Below are positions 23,845 through 34,220 of a stretch of 64,000 nt of DNA, in pieces. A model generated the notes under the pieces. That model saw nothing but the letters and a program-made list of their open reading frames with translations. It was not told the DNA's origin and did not search any database. The position numbers were made by a program, and so were the translations under genes. The stretch comes from Phragmites australis (taxonomy: Eukaryota; Streptophyta; Magnoliopsida; Poales; Poaceae). Location of the stretch: NCBI RefSeq assembly GCF_958298935.1, contig NC_084930.1, positions 21,798,001 to 21,862,000 on the forward strand. Reading direction: 5' to 3'. Numbering within the stretch: the first letter of the stretch is position 1; the number at the start of each line of letters is the position of its first letter.

Positions 23845-25154
23845 TGTAGCGAGCATGCCATTGGGAAGATTGTAGAGAAACATCTTAAGGCATGTATGTG
23901 ATTATTATAATTAATGACAATATAGTCAATGGGACTAACATGTTTGTCAAGTATATGCTTTAGTAGGGCTCATGGATGCAACAAAAGAGAAGTCACCGAA
24001 GCTGGAACAAAGAGAGGGATGAATTGAATTTGCTCCATAAATTTTGATGTGATCAAATGGGATGTATTTCTGTATAATAATGTAGAGGTCTTCACAAGCA
24101 TTCCATAGAGCTCAAGATCATCAAAATCGGAGTTCAGAGCGAAAAGGTATGCCCAAAATACATAACGTTGTTCTGCTAAAAATTACCTGACTGGATAATC
24201 CGGTGCTCACATCAAAATTAGTCCGGTGCTATACTGGATAATCTAGTGAGAATAATGAAAAATAGTCTGGTGTTCACAGAAAGTTTGGAGCGGAGTCTTT
24301 TGCCTCACCAGATGATTTGATGTTCACAATTTTTTTTGAGCCGTTGGGGCAACGGCTAATTGGTGGGTTTGAGGCTATAAATACCCCGCTACTCAGTCAT
24401 TTGAAGGTGTGGTTGTCTAGAGAAGTTCATACACACTTGACAAGACATTCAAGCCACAATAGTGCTTAAAGTGATCATTCAAGACAATTAAACACAAGAT
24501 TAGAGAGTGATTAGTGCTTATATGCTTAGAGAGAGTTGTAGCTAGGTGCTGTGATTTTGAGAGGGCATCAAGGAGTGATCCTAGCTGTGTACCAAGAGGT
24601 ATGCCAGCACCTTGGAGTCTTGGTGGACTCGCTGGCACCTTGTTGACCCTTTGACTTGGTGTGGAGCAACGGCAAGACACGTGTACGAGGACGCAAAGAC
24701 CCTTGCCTTCATGGCTTATGCTCCGAAGTGATCATGACAGCAAGCGACCAGAAGAGAGGCTTATGGTGAGGCCTTGCCTTGGTTTCTTGGTAGCTCATTC
24801 GGCTTGAGGGCTTAGTGGCTCAAGGGCCATGACCAGGTCCCGACCGGAAGCATATCCTTTATGGAGCTCCAACGTGGACTAGGGGTGGCACTCATGCTAT
24901 TAATACCACAGGATAAAAATGTCTTATTCCAAGTTTGCTCTCTCTACCTTATTTACGCTTCTGCATTTACATTCTTGCAATTTACCTTCCTAGGTAGGTT
25001 GCAATCTCTTGTGAACGGTATAGTAGACACACTAGATAAATAGGGTACATTTAGAAAGAAATTGATATAGGTTTATCTTGTATAGTTTTTGGAGTTGGTT
25101 CAGTTTTTAAGTGTTCTAATTCACCATCCTCTTAGGACGTCACCGATTCCTACA
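23845..25154 (+). repeat. 3' LTR of the copia element
   Basis: Homologous to 19276-20576 throughout. TATA box TATAAATA at 24376-24383. The CCGG palindromes seen in the left LTR are partly eroded, mostly by C-to-T or G-to-A changes. Confidence 0.88.
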
Positions 25155-26035
25155 GGTGCCATCTGTGATATTCATTTTATCATAGATGCTTCCAAACATG
25201 AGTCATCCGTAAAATTAATACAGACGGCTCCAAACACGAGCTGTTTGAGAAAATGGCCAGGGGGAGGTGGGACATTTTAGTATAGACGACTTCATATTTG
25301 AAGCCGTCTCTAATATTACAACAGTACATCATCCCCTCGAAGCAGAACCGGGCTGACAGAAACAATGAAGAACATTGGGAGCTTTTGGAGGAAGAGGTGA
25401 GCGATTTTCACAAATAAATTGATAGATTTCGGTGAAAACTTGAAGATTCATTGCCATTTGTTACTCAAGGTCATTATTATGTTCTAATTTGGTTTAGATG
25501 GTTTAGATTTGGTTTGGAGAGCTAGCTAAATCTAGATCTAGATTATTTCCATGATAACATAGTTTTGCTCTATTCGTAAGATAATGTAGATTTGTGTTCC
25601 AATTTAGTCTTGAGAGGTCAACTATATCTATATCTAGACTTATATTTTTTTTTATGATAATCTAGTATATATTAGTTGTTCTAGGTATATATATGAAGCT
25701 CAAAGTATAGATCTAGGTTTAATTACATGTTACTATAAATGACTAGCTTTAATCTAGCGTTCTAGATAAATTTTGGGTTTTTAGTATACAAACATAAAAT
25801 TATCAAAAACTATATAGTATTTAACGACATAAGTTTTGAATTAATGTTTGCTCTTATTTTTAGGTATTCATGTATATAATATAATTGTAATCGTTAATTT
25901 GTTTTGGATCAATTATCATTTGTATGGTTCATTCATGCATAGATGCATGCATGGTAGCTCCATTTTTTCGATGAAAAGCTTGGTTGCTCTCTTTTATTAG
26001 GTTAATTTAACATTAATTTACTTCGTACATTGTAG
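25155..26035 (+). promoter_or_regulatory. CACTA left subterminal array (part 2) and leader of the transposase gene
   Basis: 25155-25330 resumes the CAGACGGCT-type motif array. A plausible 5' UTR intron runs from GTGAGC at 25397 to TTGTAG at 26035, ending directly before the transposase ATG. AT-rich inside. Confidence 0.55.
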
Positions 26036-29000
26036 ATGGATCGGGGCAGGATGTACGATTCTCGTACGAACCAAGGGTACCTTGATGGTGTGATGGCTTT
26101 TCTGGCAGCTGCCGAGGAGCATCGTTTGGAGAAGGGTGTTGAATTTATATATTGTCCTTGTTGTGATTGTAGAAACGAAAGATCATTTCTTAGACAAAAC
26201 GCAACCCTACAGTTCCAAGCGCACTTAATTATTAGAGGCTTCAAACCGGACTACACGTGTTGGACCAAATATGGTGAAGAGCAGAATGTGTTACACAAAG
26301 ATGTTGGTATCGTTGAAGAACCGAAGTTGATGTAAGAACTAAAGATGACGTGAAATTTGGTGTAGATGATGATGACTGTGGTAGTGTAGGCGATGATGAT
26401 AGGTTAGATCAGATGTTGTGCGATGCAAACATGAACTTGAGTACTAAGAGAGACTTTAACAAATTCATGTGCTTGATTGAGGACATGGAGAAACCGTTGT
26501 TCTCTAGATGCAAACCAGAATACACAAAGTTGTCATATGTGCTTGAACTACTTAAATTGAAAGCAAGCGATGGTTGGTCGGACAAGAGTTTCATGACGCT
26601 ATTAGAACTCTTATCAGACATGCTTCTAGATGGAAACGAGCTGCCCAAAAGCACATACAAAGCAAAGCCGGTTCTTTGTCCATTGGGGATGTATTTAGAA
26701 ATGATACATGTATGTACAAATGACTGTATCCTCTACTATAAAAATCTATTAGATTTGCATTTATGTCCAGTGTGCAAAAGCATCTCGACACAAGCATAAG
26801 AGTCAATCAAATGACAGTGAGGTGGAGAAAGGAATTCTTGCTAAGGTGGTGTGATACCTGCCTATAATTCCGCATCTTGAGCGTCTGTTTGCGAATCGAA
26901 AAGAGGCCAAATTGTTGTGTTGGCACTCGGAGGGCAGCAAGCAAGATGGACAGCTAAGGCACCCTGCCAATTCTCCCTAGTGGAGAAACATCGAAACGAT
27001 CTTCAGTGACTTTGGTGCAGAACTGAGGAGTATAAGGTTGGCTTTGAGTACAGATAGGATGAATCCTTTTGGAAAAATGAGTAGCAGGCACAACACTTGT
27101 CCAGTTGTTCTCAGTATTTACAACCTACCTCCTTAGCTATGTATGAAGCGGAAGTACTTGATAATGTCCCTGCTTATCCAAGGCTCAAAACAACCTTGGA
27201 ACGTATTGATGTATACCTAAGAACATTGGTGGAAGATCTGAAAACATTATGGAATGAAGGGGTGCAAGTATGGGATACGTACAAAAGAGAGAATTTCACG
27301 CTATGCGCCCTGTTTTTCTGCATGATCAATGATTTTCCTGCACTACGTAACCTTTTGGGCCAGAGTAAACAAGTAGACACAGTGTGCCCTTATTGCTTAG
27401 ATGGTACCATGAGTATGTGGCTGCCTCACTCGCATAAAATAGTGTTCATGCCCCACCGTAGGTTCCTTAACAGGTATCACCCGTACTGCAACATGAAGGA
27501 ACAATTTGACGGAACAAGGGAAAGAGATTTATGTCCAAGGCACTACAGTGGTCAAGACGTGCACAATTTGGTTAAAGACCTCGATGTTGTGTTTGGAAAG
27601 GGGAGTAAAAAAAATCTAAGGATACTAGTGGCCTGTGGAAGAAGAGATTGATATTGTGGGAGCAAGCACCTGAAGTTCACCATTGCATTGACATCATGCA
27701 TGTAGAGAAGAACGTGTGTGAAAGCTTGGTTGGTCTTCTGCTTAATATTCCAAACAAGAAGAAGGACGACCTCAACGCAAAGCTTGACATGGTTGATTTG
27801 AAGATTAGGCCTGAGTTGGCACCTCAGTCCTCCAAAAAAGGTAGAACGAGGCTTCCTCCAACCTGCTATATTTTAAAAAGACTAAGAGAACCAAACTGTG
27901 CCGGTCCTTGCATGGTGTGAAAGTTTCGTCTGGTTACTCCACCAACTTTTCGAAACTTGTTTCAATGCAAGATTTGAAATTAGTTGGCACGAAGTACCAT
28001 GATTGCCACGTGTTGATGATAGATGCTTCCTATTGCAATCCAAAATATCCAGCCGACCTATCTCCGAGATACAATCACCAAGCTATGTTACTTCTTCAAT
28101 ACAACTTCTTAGAAGGTTATTGATCCCAAAGTACTTGATGTTTTACAGACCGATGTGGTGAAGACACTGTGTCATCTTGAGATGTACTTGCCTCTATCGT
28201 TTTTTGATATCATGGTACATGTTATCATTCACCTCGTGAGAGAGATAAATATATGCGACCTAGTATTCCTACATCAGATGTACCCATTTGAGAAGTATAT
28301 GTGAATTCTCAAGAAGTGTGTATGAAATCGATCTCGTCTAGAGGGCTGTATCGTCCCAGGTTACACAACTAAAGAGGTAGTCGAGTTCTGCATCGATTAC
28401 ATGGAGTAGCTCAAACCAATTGGTGTGCCCATATCTCACCATGAGGGGAGACTAGATGGGAAGGGGACCATAGGTATGAAATCAATCATTGCTGACTTTG
28501 CCATGTTATCTAAGGCCCTTTTCACGGTCTTGCAACACATGACTGAAGTATCCCCGCATATAGACATGTATAAAGATGTGCTACGCAGAGAGGATCCAGA
28601 CTGTACAGAGGCTTGGATCACAAAACCGCACAATCGCAGCTTCAACAACTAGTTGGTAGCGTGATTCAATAATAATAGTTCAACAGAGGACAATATTGGC
28701 TGGTTGACAAGATGGCCAAGTCACTCAGTCGTGACATTTAAAGCATACGACATAAATGGGTCACCTTTTAAACCAGAGCATCAGATAGTAAGAGCACAGT
28801 GCAGAACAGCAGTGTGCACATAGATGCCTTCCAGGACAAACGTGGGGTCTGTGTGTACTATGGGTACATAAAGGAGATTTGGGAACTCGAGTATGTACAT
28901 TTCAAGATCCCCCTCTTTCGGTGCCATTGGGTCGCACTCTCAAATGTCAAGGTAGACAAGTACGAAATAACTACTGTTGAGCTCGAACGTGTCTCATACA

Positions 29001-29245
29001 AAGACAAACCATTTGTACTTGCTAAGCAAGTTGTCTAAGTCCTTTATGTGCAAGACCCGGCAAATCCAAAGCTTCACGTAGTCCTTCAAGAAAAGAGAAG
29101 GATTATCGGAGTTGAGAATGTCATGGACGAAAAAGAGTACAATCAATTTGATGAGTACCCTCTTGGAGATGGCATTGTCCTTAATGAAGAACAACTTCTG
29201 ACTAGGGCCGCTTGCTATCTGCGTGTCGATCATCAAGAAGGCTGA
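26036..29245 (+). pseudogene. CACTA TNP2-type transposase (tnpD-like), broken
   Basis: Starts MDRGRMYDSRTNQGYLDGVM with EFIYCPCCDCRNE, the N-terminal transposase-associated zinc domain (26036-26335). The TNP2 core follows: 26820-27651 contains EGVQVWDTYKRENFTLCALFF and MPHRRFLNRYHPY; 27648-27920 contains HHCIDIMHVEKNVCES and LPPTCYIL; then VSMQDLKLVGTKYHDCHVLM near 27960. The C-terminal DUF4218-like (28425-28652) and DUF4216-like (28800-29245, for example FRCHWVALSNVKVDKYEI) parts are also present. The order and content match a full-length transposase, which would excise and reinsert the element. At least seven frame breaks make it non-functional. The start is fixed by the family motif and the intron acceptor directly before it. 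Confidence 0.85.
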
Positions 29246-30797
29246 TTGTTAAAGCTGTATGATGTTACTCAATTGTTATGTACCTATATATATATGTAAA
29301 AATGAATTAGTTATGAATTTAGTATTTAGGTTTATTGCTCAAGTTAAAATTTTGGTTATAGTTATATGAATGATACATACACCATATGATAGTATAGATT
29401 TAATCATAAATTTACATACAAATTTCTTATCTTTTGGAGTTTGTATGGATTATTTATGAATTTTGCTAGTTTTAATGATTTGTCTAAAAAATCAATAATA
29501 CATGCAATTTTATACTAAAAAGCCATATGTAATATTTATATAGATGGCTTTTACTAAAAATCAATCTGTCTGAATGATGTTAGTATAGATGGCTCAGAGT
29601 TATAACCTATCTGTACTATTTGTATAGATGGTTGTTTTATAAAAAGCCGTATGTAATAATGATATTAGTACAAACGGCTCAAAATTATGACCCGTCTGCA
29701 CTAATGTGACTATATATACAGTTTCGTCCAACCCGTGTTTCCCCAAGTTCTTTCCTGAAAGCCCTAGCCGCCTCGTGCTCCTCACTGGCGACTGTGCTCC
29801 TCCCGGCGACCGTGCTCCTCTCGGTGACCTCTCCCCTCAGTGACCTCCCTACCCCCGGCGAATGTGCTCCACCATCCATAGTGGTGAGCAGCCATTCCCT
29901 CCTGGCCAAACCATTGTAGCCGGTGCTCCGGTCGAGCCGTGGTCCTCTCTTCTCTATGATATGCATGATTATGCTCTATGGTGCCTGATTAGCTTTTGTG
30001 ATCAATACTTTTGAGGATATCTCACTGTGAGTATTCGAGTTTTCCTCTCCCTCTATGTTATGGACAGCACGAGATGCTCGATGATAATGTGGAATTGTTA
30101 TGAGAATGGGCAAGTTTGTTGAGTACACTAGCATTTACCTTATGTTTCGCTTGTTGATTGATTGTATCTGGTGGTTTCTATAGGCAATTCGATGTGTATG
30201 TCCTTTCTATTCCTGTATACTATGATACACTTGATATTGGAACCCCAATTTATGCCTGTTAATCTTGTCCTTGGTTGGTGCTGCAGTGAGATCTGAGCAT
30301 ACTTAATATATTTTGTTGTAGATGGATTGCTAGATCAAATTGCAGTCACTGTCTTTTGCTTTTTGTAGTTCAATTTCATTTGTGAATCGGCTACCTTGTT
30401 TCTACTGTGCCGATTTTGGTTTTCTCTGATTCTGGGTTGCAGCACTGACCAGGATAGGCAATTGAGTTTGAGATTTCAGCTCACGTAATAATTGTGCTAG
30501 TTGAGATCTTAGGAACTTTGCCCATTCAATGAAATACTTGTTAGAACAATTAGAGAGTAGGGATATTTTGTTCCTGGGGCCAATTGTCATCTTGTTTCTG
30601 AGTGCAATGTCGCAAATGAAATTTATGTTCAGTTCAGTTCAAATTTTACACATGTTGCTACTTGTCTTTTTCATTTGAACAGCTATCGTTATCATGCCAG
30701 ATCATGTTTAATGGTTATGTGCTATTATGTTGTTCTAATTTTATATGTTGGATTCAGTCCATGCTCTGTAATATGCATGGTTATAGTTCTGGGGCCA
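29246..30797 (+). promoter_or_regulatory. Internal CACTA region with a second motif array, TATA box and GC-rich leader
   Basis: 29515-29700 holds the same CAGATGGCT/AGCCGT motifs as the element ends. They are followed by CTATATATACAG (about 29709) and a pyrimidine- and GC-rich leader (29730-29950). This looks like the promoter of the second element gene; the rest to 30797 would be its long first intron. No TIR was found here, so it is not read as a separate element. Confidence 0.5.
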
Positions 30798-33383
30798 TGT
30801 AACACCCAGTTTTAAAGGAACAAAACTAGGTACACCACATGTATGCCAAGATCAAGTTTCCATACATGCATTACATCAGCAGTGAATCATCACAGTGTCG
30901 CAAATACAATAACATTATTAACTTATTACAAAAGGACTCGAGGGTCTAAAAGAAAACACAGCAAAAAAAGAAAGCTTCAGCACCATAGGGTCTTCCATCT
31001 TCCACATGCGTCAACCGGGGGCACACCAGCTTAGAACAGGAGCTCCGGGTTGAAGTCGTCTTCATCGAAGGATGCAGCTTCATTGATGGCTTCTGAACAA
31101 CAGAGGGATGCAAGAAAGGGACAACAAGTGTGAGTACAATAATATACTCTGCAAGTGTAGGAAAGCATGATATGGAGCTTAAGTCAAGGAAAGGTTAGAC
31201 ACTAGTTAACGATACTAAGCAACCTTCTAGTTAACGATACTAAGCAACCTTAACCTGACTTTAACAACATGCATCCTATTTACTAAGTGTGAAGACACAA
31301 CTATAACAAAAGGATGACTCATCGAATTCCATCCAACTACCAAGACTCACCAGGTAATTCCATTACCTGACTATCCATACCAAAACCCAGATCCTAACTA
31401 ATCAAAAAGAAGTCTAAGCCGCACTTGACCGTGAGCACGGCTGATCGATCAGTTTGACACTCTGTAGAGTTTGTACAGCTTTCCCCATGAGTCGTGATTC
31501 CTGTGGTGCCTCACACTTCTGAGGTGTGGAGTCGGGGTCTCACTATAAGGCCTTTACAAAGCACCCACCAATTTGCAGGCACCCACTGAGGTTTCACCGC
31601 TAACAGTGATTCCATCATTGTAGAAGCCCCCTATTGTGCCACACAACCGTCCACTGGTGCCCATAGAATCAGAGTGGTGGCTAATTAAGTGGCCAAGCCA
31701 TACCCATATAAGCCTCGTGATTGTCCAGTTTTTTCAGGTTACATGCTTTAAGAACCAATCCTTAGGAGCCCACATAGGAACAACCACAAACCAACTATGC
31801 ATTACCCGCACATGTGCATTCTCGCACCATTATCACACAAACATCCTGTTAGGATCCCTATACCATGTTGCTATAAAATTACCATACCCAGTTCTTGTTG
31901 CATAGACATTAGTCAAGATTAATATTTACCCAACGGTGACAACACTAGCATAACTACTCATCATTACCCATGATACATTAACGGTGACAAGGATAATCAT
32001 ACAGAATCTAGTAAACCATAACATGGGATTCCAATTTAGACAAGCATGCATTGAAGGATAAACAACTACATAAATATCCTAAAATAGGAGCAAGATGTTC
32101 AAGGACACTTGCCTTCAGCTAAGGGTTGCTCGAAGTCTTGAAAAACTTGATCTTGCAGATTCCCAAACTGATCACCTCCTAATTGACACACCGAAAAAGC
32201 ATACAAGGAAACTACTAATAATAGTACACCAAACAATACTAAAACTAGGTAAAAACCCTATAAAAAGATTCTACATGTTGCTATGAACATTTGAGCTACG
32301 AGGAAAAAGTTATAAGTTTTTGAAGTTCTAGGGGCTTTTTGGCAAATTTTACTTGATTTCCGAGAATAAACCGATTTATTTTTATATTGGAAATCTTATT
32401 TATGATGTCATAAATCAAAAGGGAATTATTTTTCAATTCAAAAGCATGGAATAGGTCCATAGACCCATGGACCATGGCCTGGAGACCGGTCAATTGGTCC
32501 ACCGTGGACAGATTACACAAGACCGAAGGGGGTATGTGATCTCAGCCATTGGATCAAGATTAGATGGCCAGGGTTTGATAGAGGGTGGATGAACTCGGGT
32601 CGAGCGGCACGGACACGGGCGGTGGCTAACCGACTACAGCGGGTGGCCTGAGCCTCGCCGAAGATGTGCAAAATCGTGCATCCAGCCACAGATCACGATG
32701 AGAAGAGGCACAAAAGAGAGAGGGGGACACGGGGAGCATTACCGAGGGCTTCACGATGGCGAAGAGGGACATAGGGAGTCCAGCGATGGAGAGTGGTGGT
32801 CGGGTGGAGCTCAGGGCGGTGCGGATTTGAATCAGCTGGTGAGATCTGGGGCGGATTCGGCGGAGGGAGGGAGGAGGAAGAAGATGAGTCGATAGCTCGG
32901 GCGGGAGGCTTGGCTGCACTGCTCGGTTCAGCATGGGGCCTGCTTGGCAGAGAGAGAGAGAGGGCAAGAGGGGGCAACTCGGGCACTGCGGGTAGGCTGG
33001 CTCGGGTGGCCCAGCGCGGAAGAAGGCGAGGTGTCCCACGCGGGAGGGGAAAAAGGAGGAAGGGGGAGGGAGAGGGTTGGACGGGAAGGAAAATTGGCCT
33101 AGGAAGGGCATGCCATTTTTGAAAATGATTTTCTTTTTATTATTTATTGAACCAAATTCAAAAGAAGTTTTAAATGAGCGACTTCTAGCGATCTTTTGCT
33201 AACATTTTTCAAGCATAAAACCCTATTGCAACTACAGCTGCATGAATGGAACAAACTTAACTATAACCTATGGCAAATTTAAATTTAGAAATTAATTTCC
33301 TTCTATTTGAACAAATTCTACAACTCCTATTTAATTCTAGCAAATTTTAAGCTATTGCAAAAGTTGAAAGTTTAGGGTGTTAC
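30798..33383 (-). mobile_element. Gypsy solo LTR, family B copy 1, inside the CACTA intron
   Basis: On the minus strand it starts near 33383 (GTAACACCC, first T of TG lost or changed) and ends CTGGGTGTTACA at 30798. It matches the copy at 49164-51358 (for example 30843-31030 with 49190-49390). The flanks GGCCA (30793-30797) and GACCA (33384-33388) may be the target duplication with one change. A GC-rich block at 32600-33110 gives overlapping open frames on both strands that are compositional. No gag or pol. Confidence 0.7.
31202..31251. repeat. 25-bp tandem duplication in LTR B1
   Basis: CTAGTTAACGATACTAAGCA plus ACCTT occurs twice in direct succession (31202-31226, 31227-31251). The other copy of the LTR has this segment once. 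Confidence 0.9.
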
Positions 33384-34220
33384 GACCAGCTGTTTACAAT
33401 CCTCTAAGAGCAAATTTTAATACCTCATCTTGCTGTTCATAACTACTGTCTGCTGATTTGGTCAATTTGATACATTTGTTGGTCTTTTTCCCATGAACTC
33501 GCCAAGTTCTAGTTTTTGAATCAAATGGTTGGTAAGTGCTATTTGAATTCATGCTTCCTGCCATCATCCATCATTCATGATTGATCATTCACATACTTAC
33601 ATCAATTTACCAGCATAGCTATCTATTGTGTCTTTCTGATCTATTGTACTGCCAATCCATTTTATTGTGCACTTGAAGCTAAGTTGGTTAAGTATGTGAA
33701 TCATGAACACAATGCTTTATATTGCAATGCTTGTTGTGTTTGTAGTTCTCCACAATGCATTGTTCCTAATATATTGCAATGCTTGTTGTGTTTCTAGTTC
33801 TCCACAATGCAATGCTCCTAATGTTGTTCATGAGTCATGGTAGAAGTATGAAAGCTTAGATGTGCACGATTAAATACACAGTGTCAATGATTTAAAGCAC
33901 AATGATTATTCAACTTGCTAAAAATCTGGAACTCAATTGGGAGGTCACAATTCTATGATCTGATTGTGTAATGTCACTATTGACTTATATTGCATTTGCT
34001 TGTCAAAAATTTCATAAGTTATGGATTCATTAAGCTTTTGAGATAAGATGACTTTACATCAAAGTTAGCTTGAACTAGTACAAAATCTAATACACATGTT
34101 AAATTTAATTGAAAGTTTAAAATACATTCCTTGATTCCTTTTCTTTCCTCTATTTCTATGAATAATCTTCTACCAATATAACAAGTTCCTAATAAGCATG
34201 TGACTTTTCTTATTTTTAAG
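33384..34220 (+). other. CACTA intron remainder
   Basis: AT-rich, no coding sign. Holds two units of a 52-bp repeat (33719-33770 and 33771-33822, a few differences). Ends TTTTTAAG before the ATG at 34221. Confidence 0.5.

Larger units (their letters stand above)
19276..25154 (+). mobile_element. Non-autonomous SIRE-like Ty1/copia retrotransposon (gag only), complete with both LTRs
   Basis: The LTRs are 19276-20576 and 23845-25154 (1301 and 1310 bases), both starting TGTAG and ending CTACA. They are clearly homologous with many point differences, so the insertion is old. A primer-binding site (TGGTATCAGAGC, 20579-20590) follows the left LTR, and a purine tract (AATAGGGGGAGA) precedes the right one. 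The flanks are GGAGC (19271-19275) and GGTGC (25155-25159), a target duplication with one change. The 3.3-kb interior holds only gag-like sequence and no protease, integrase or RT, so it depended on other elements. It sits in the left subterminal array of the CACTA element. Confidence 0.88.

Noticed and set aside
29515..29700. Separate nested CACTA element
   Set aside because: Motif array present but no CACTA terminus or 3-bp duplication; read as internal promoter region of the large element instead.
32626..33122. 161- and 109-codon frames on opposite strands
   Set aside because: Inside the GC-rich block of solo LTR B1; no domain, not shared as an open frame with copy B2.
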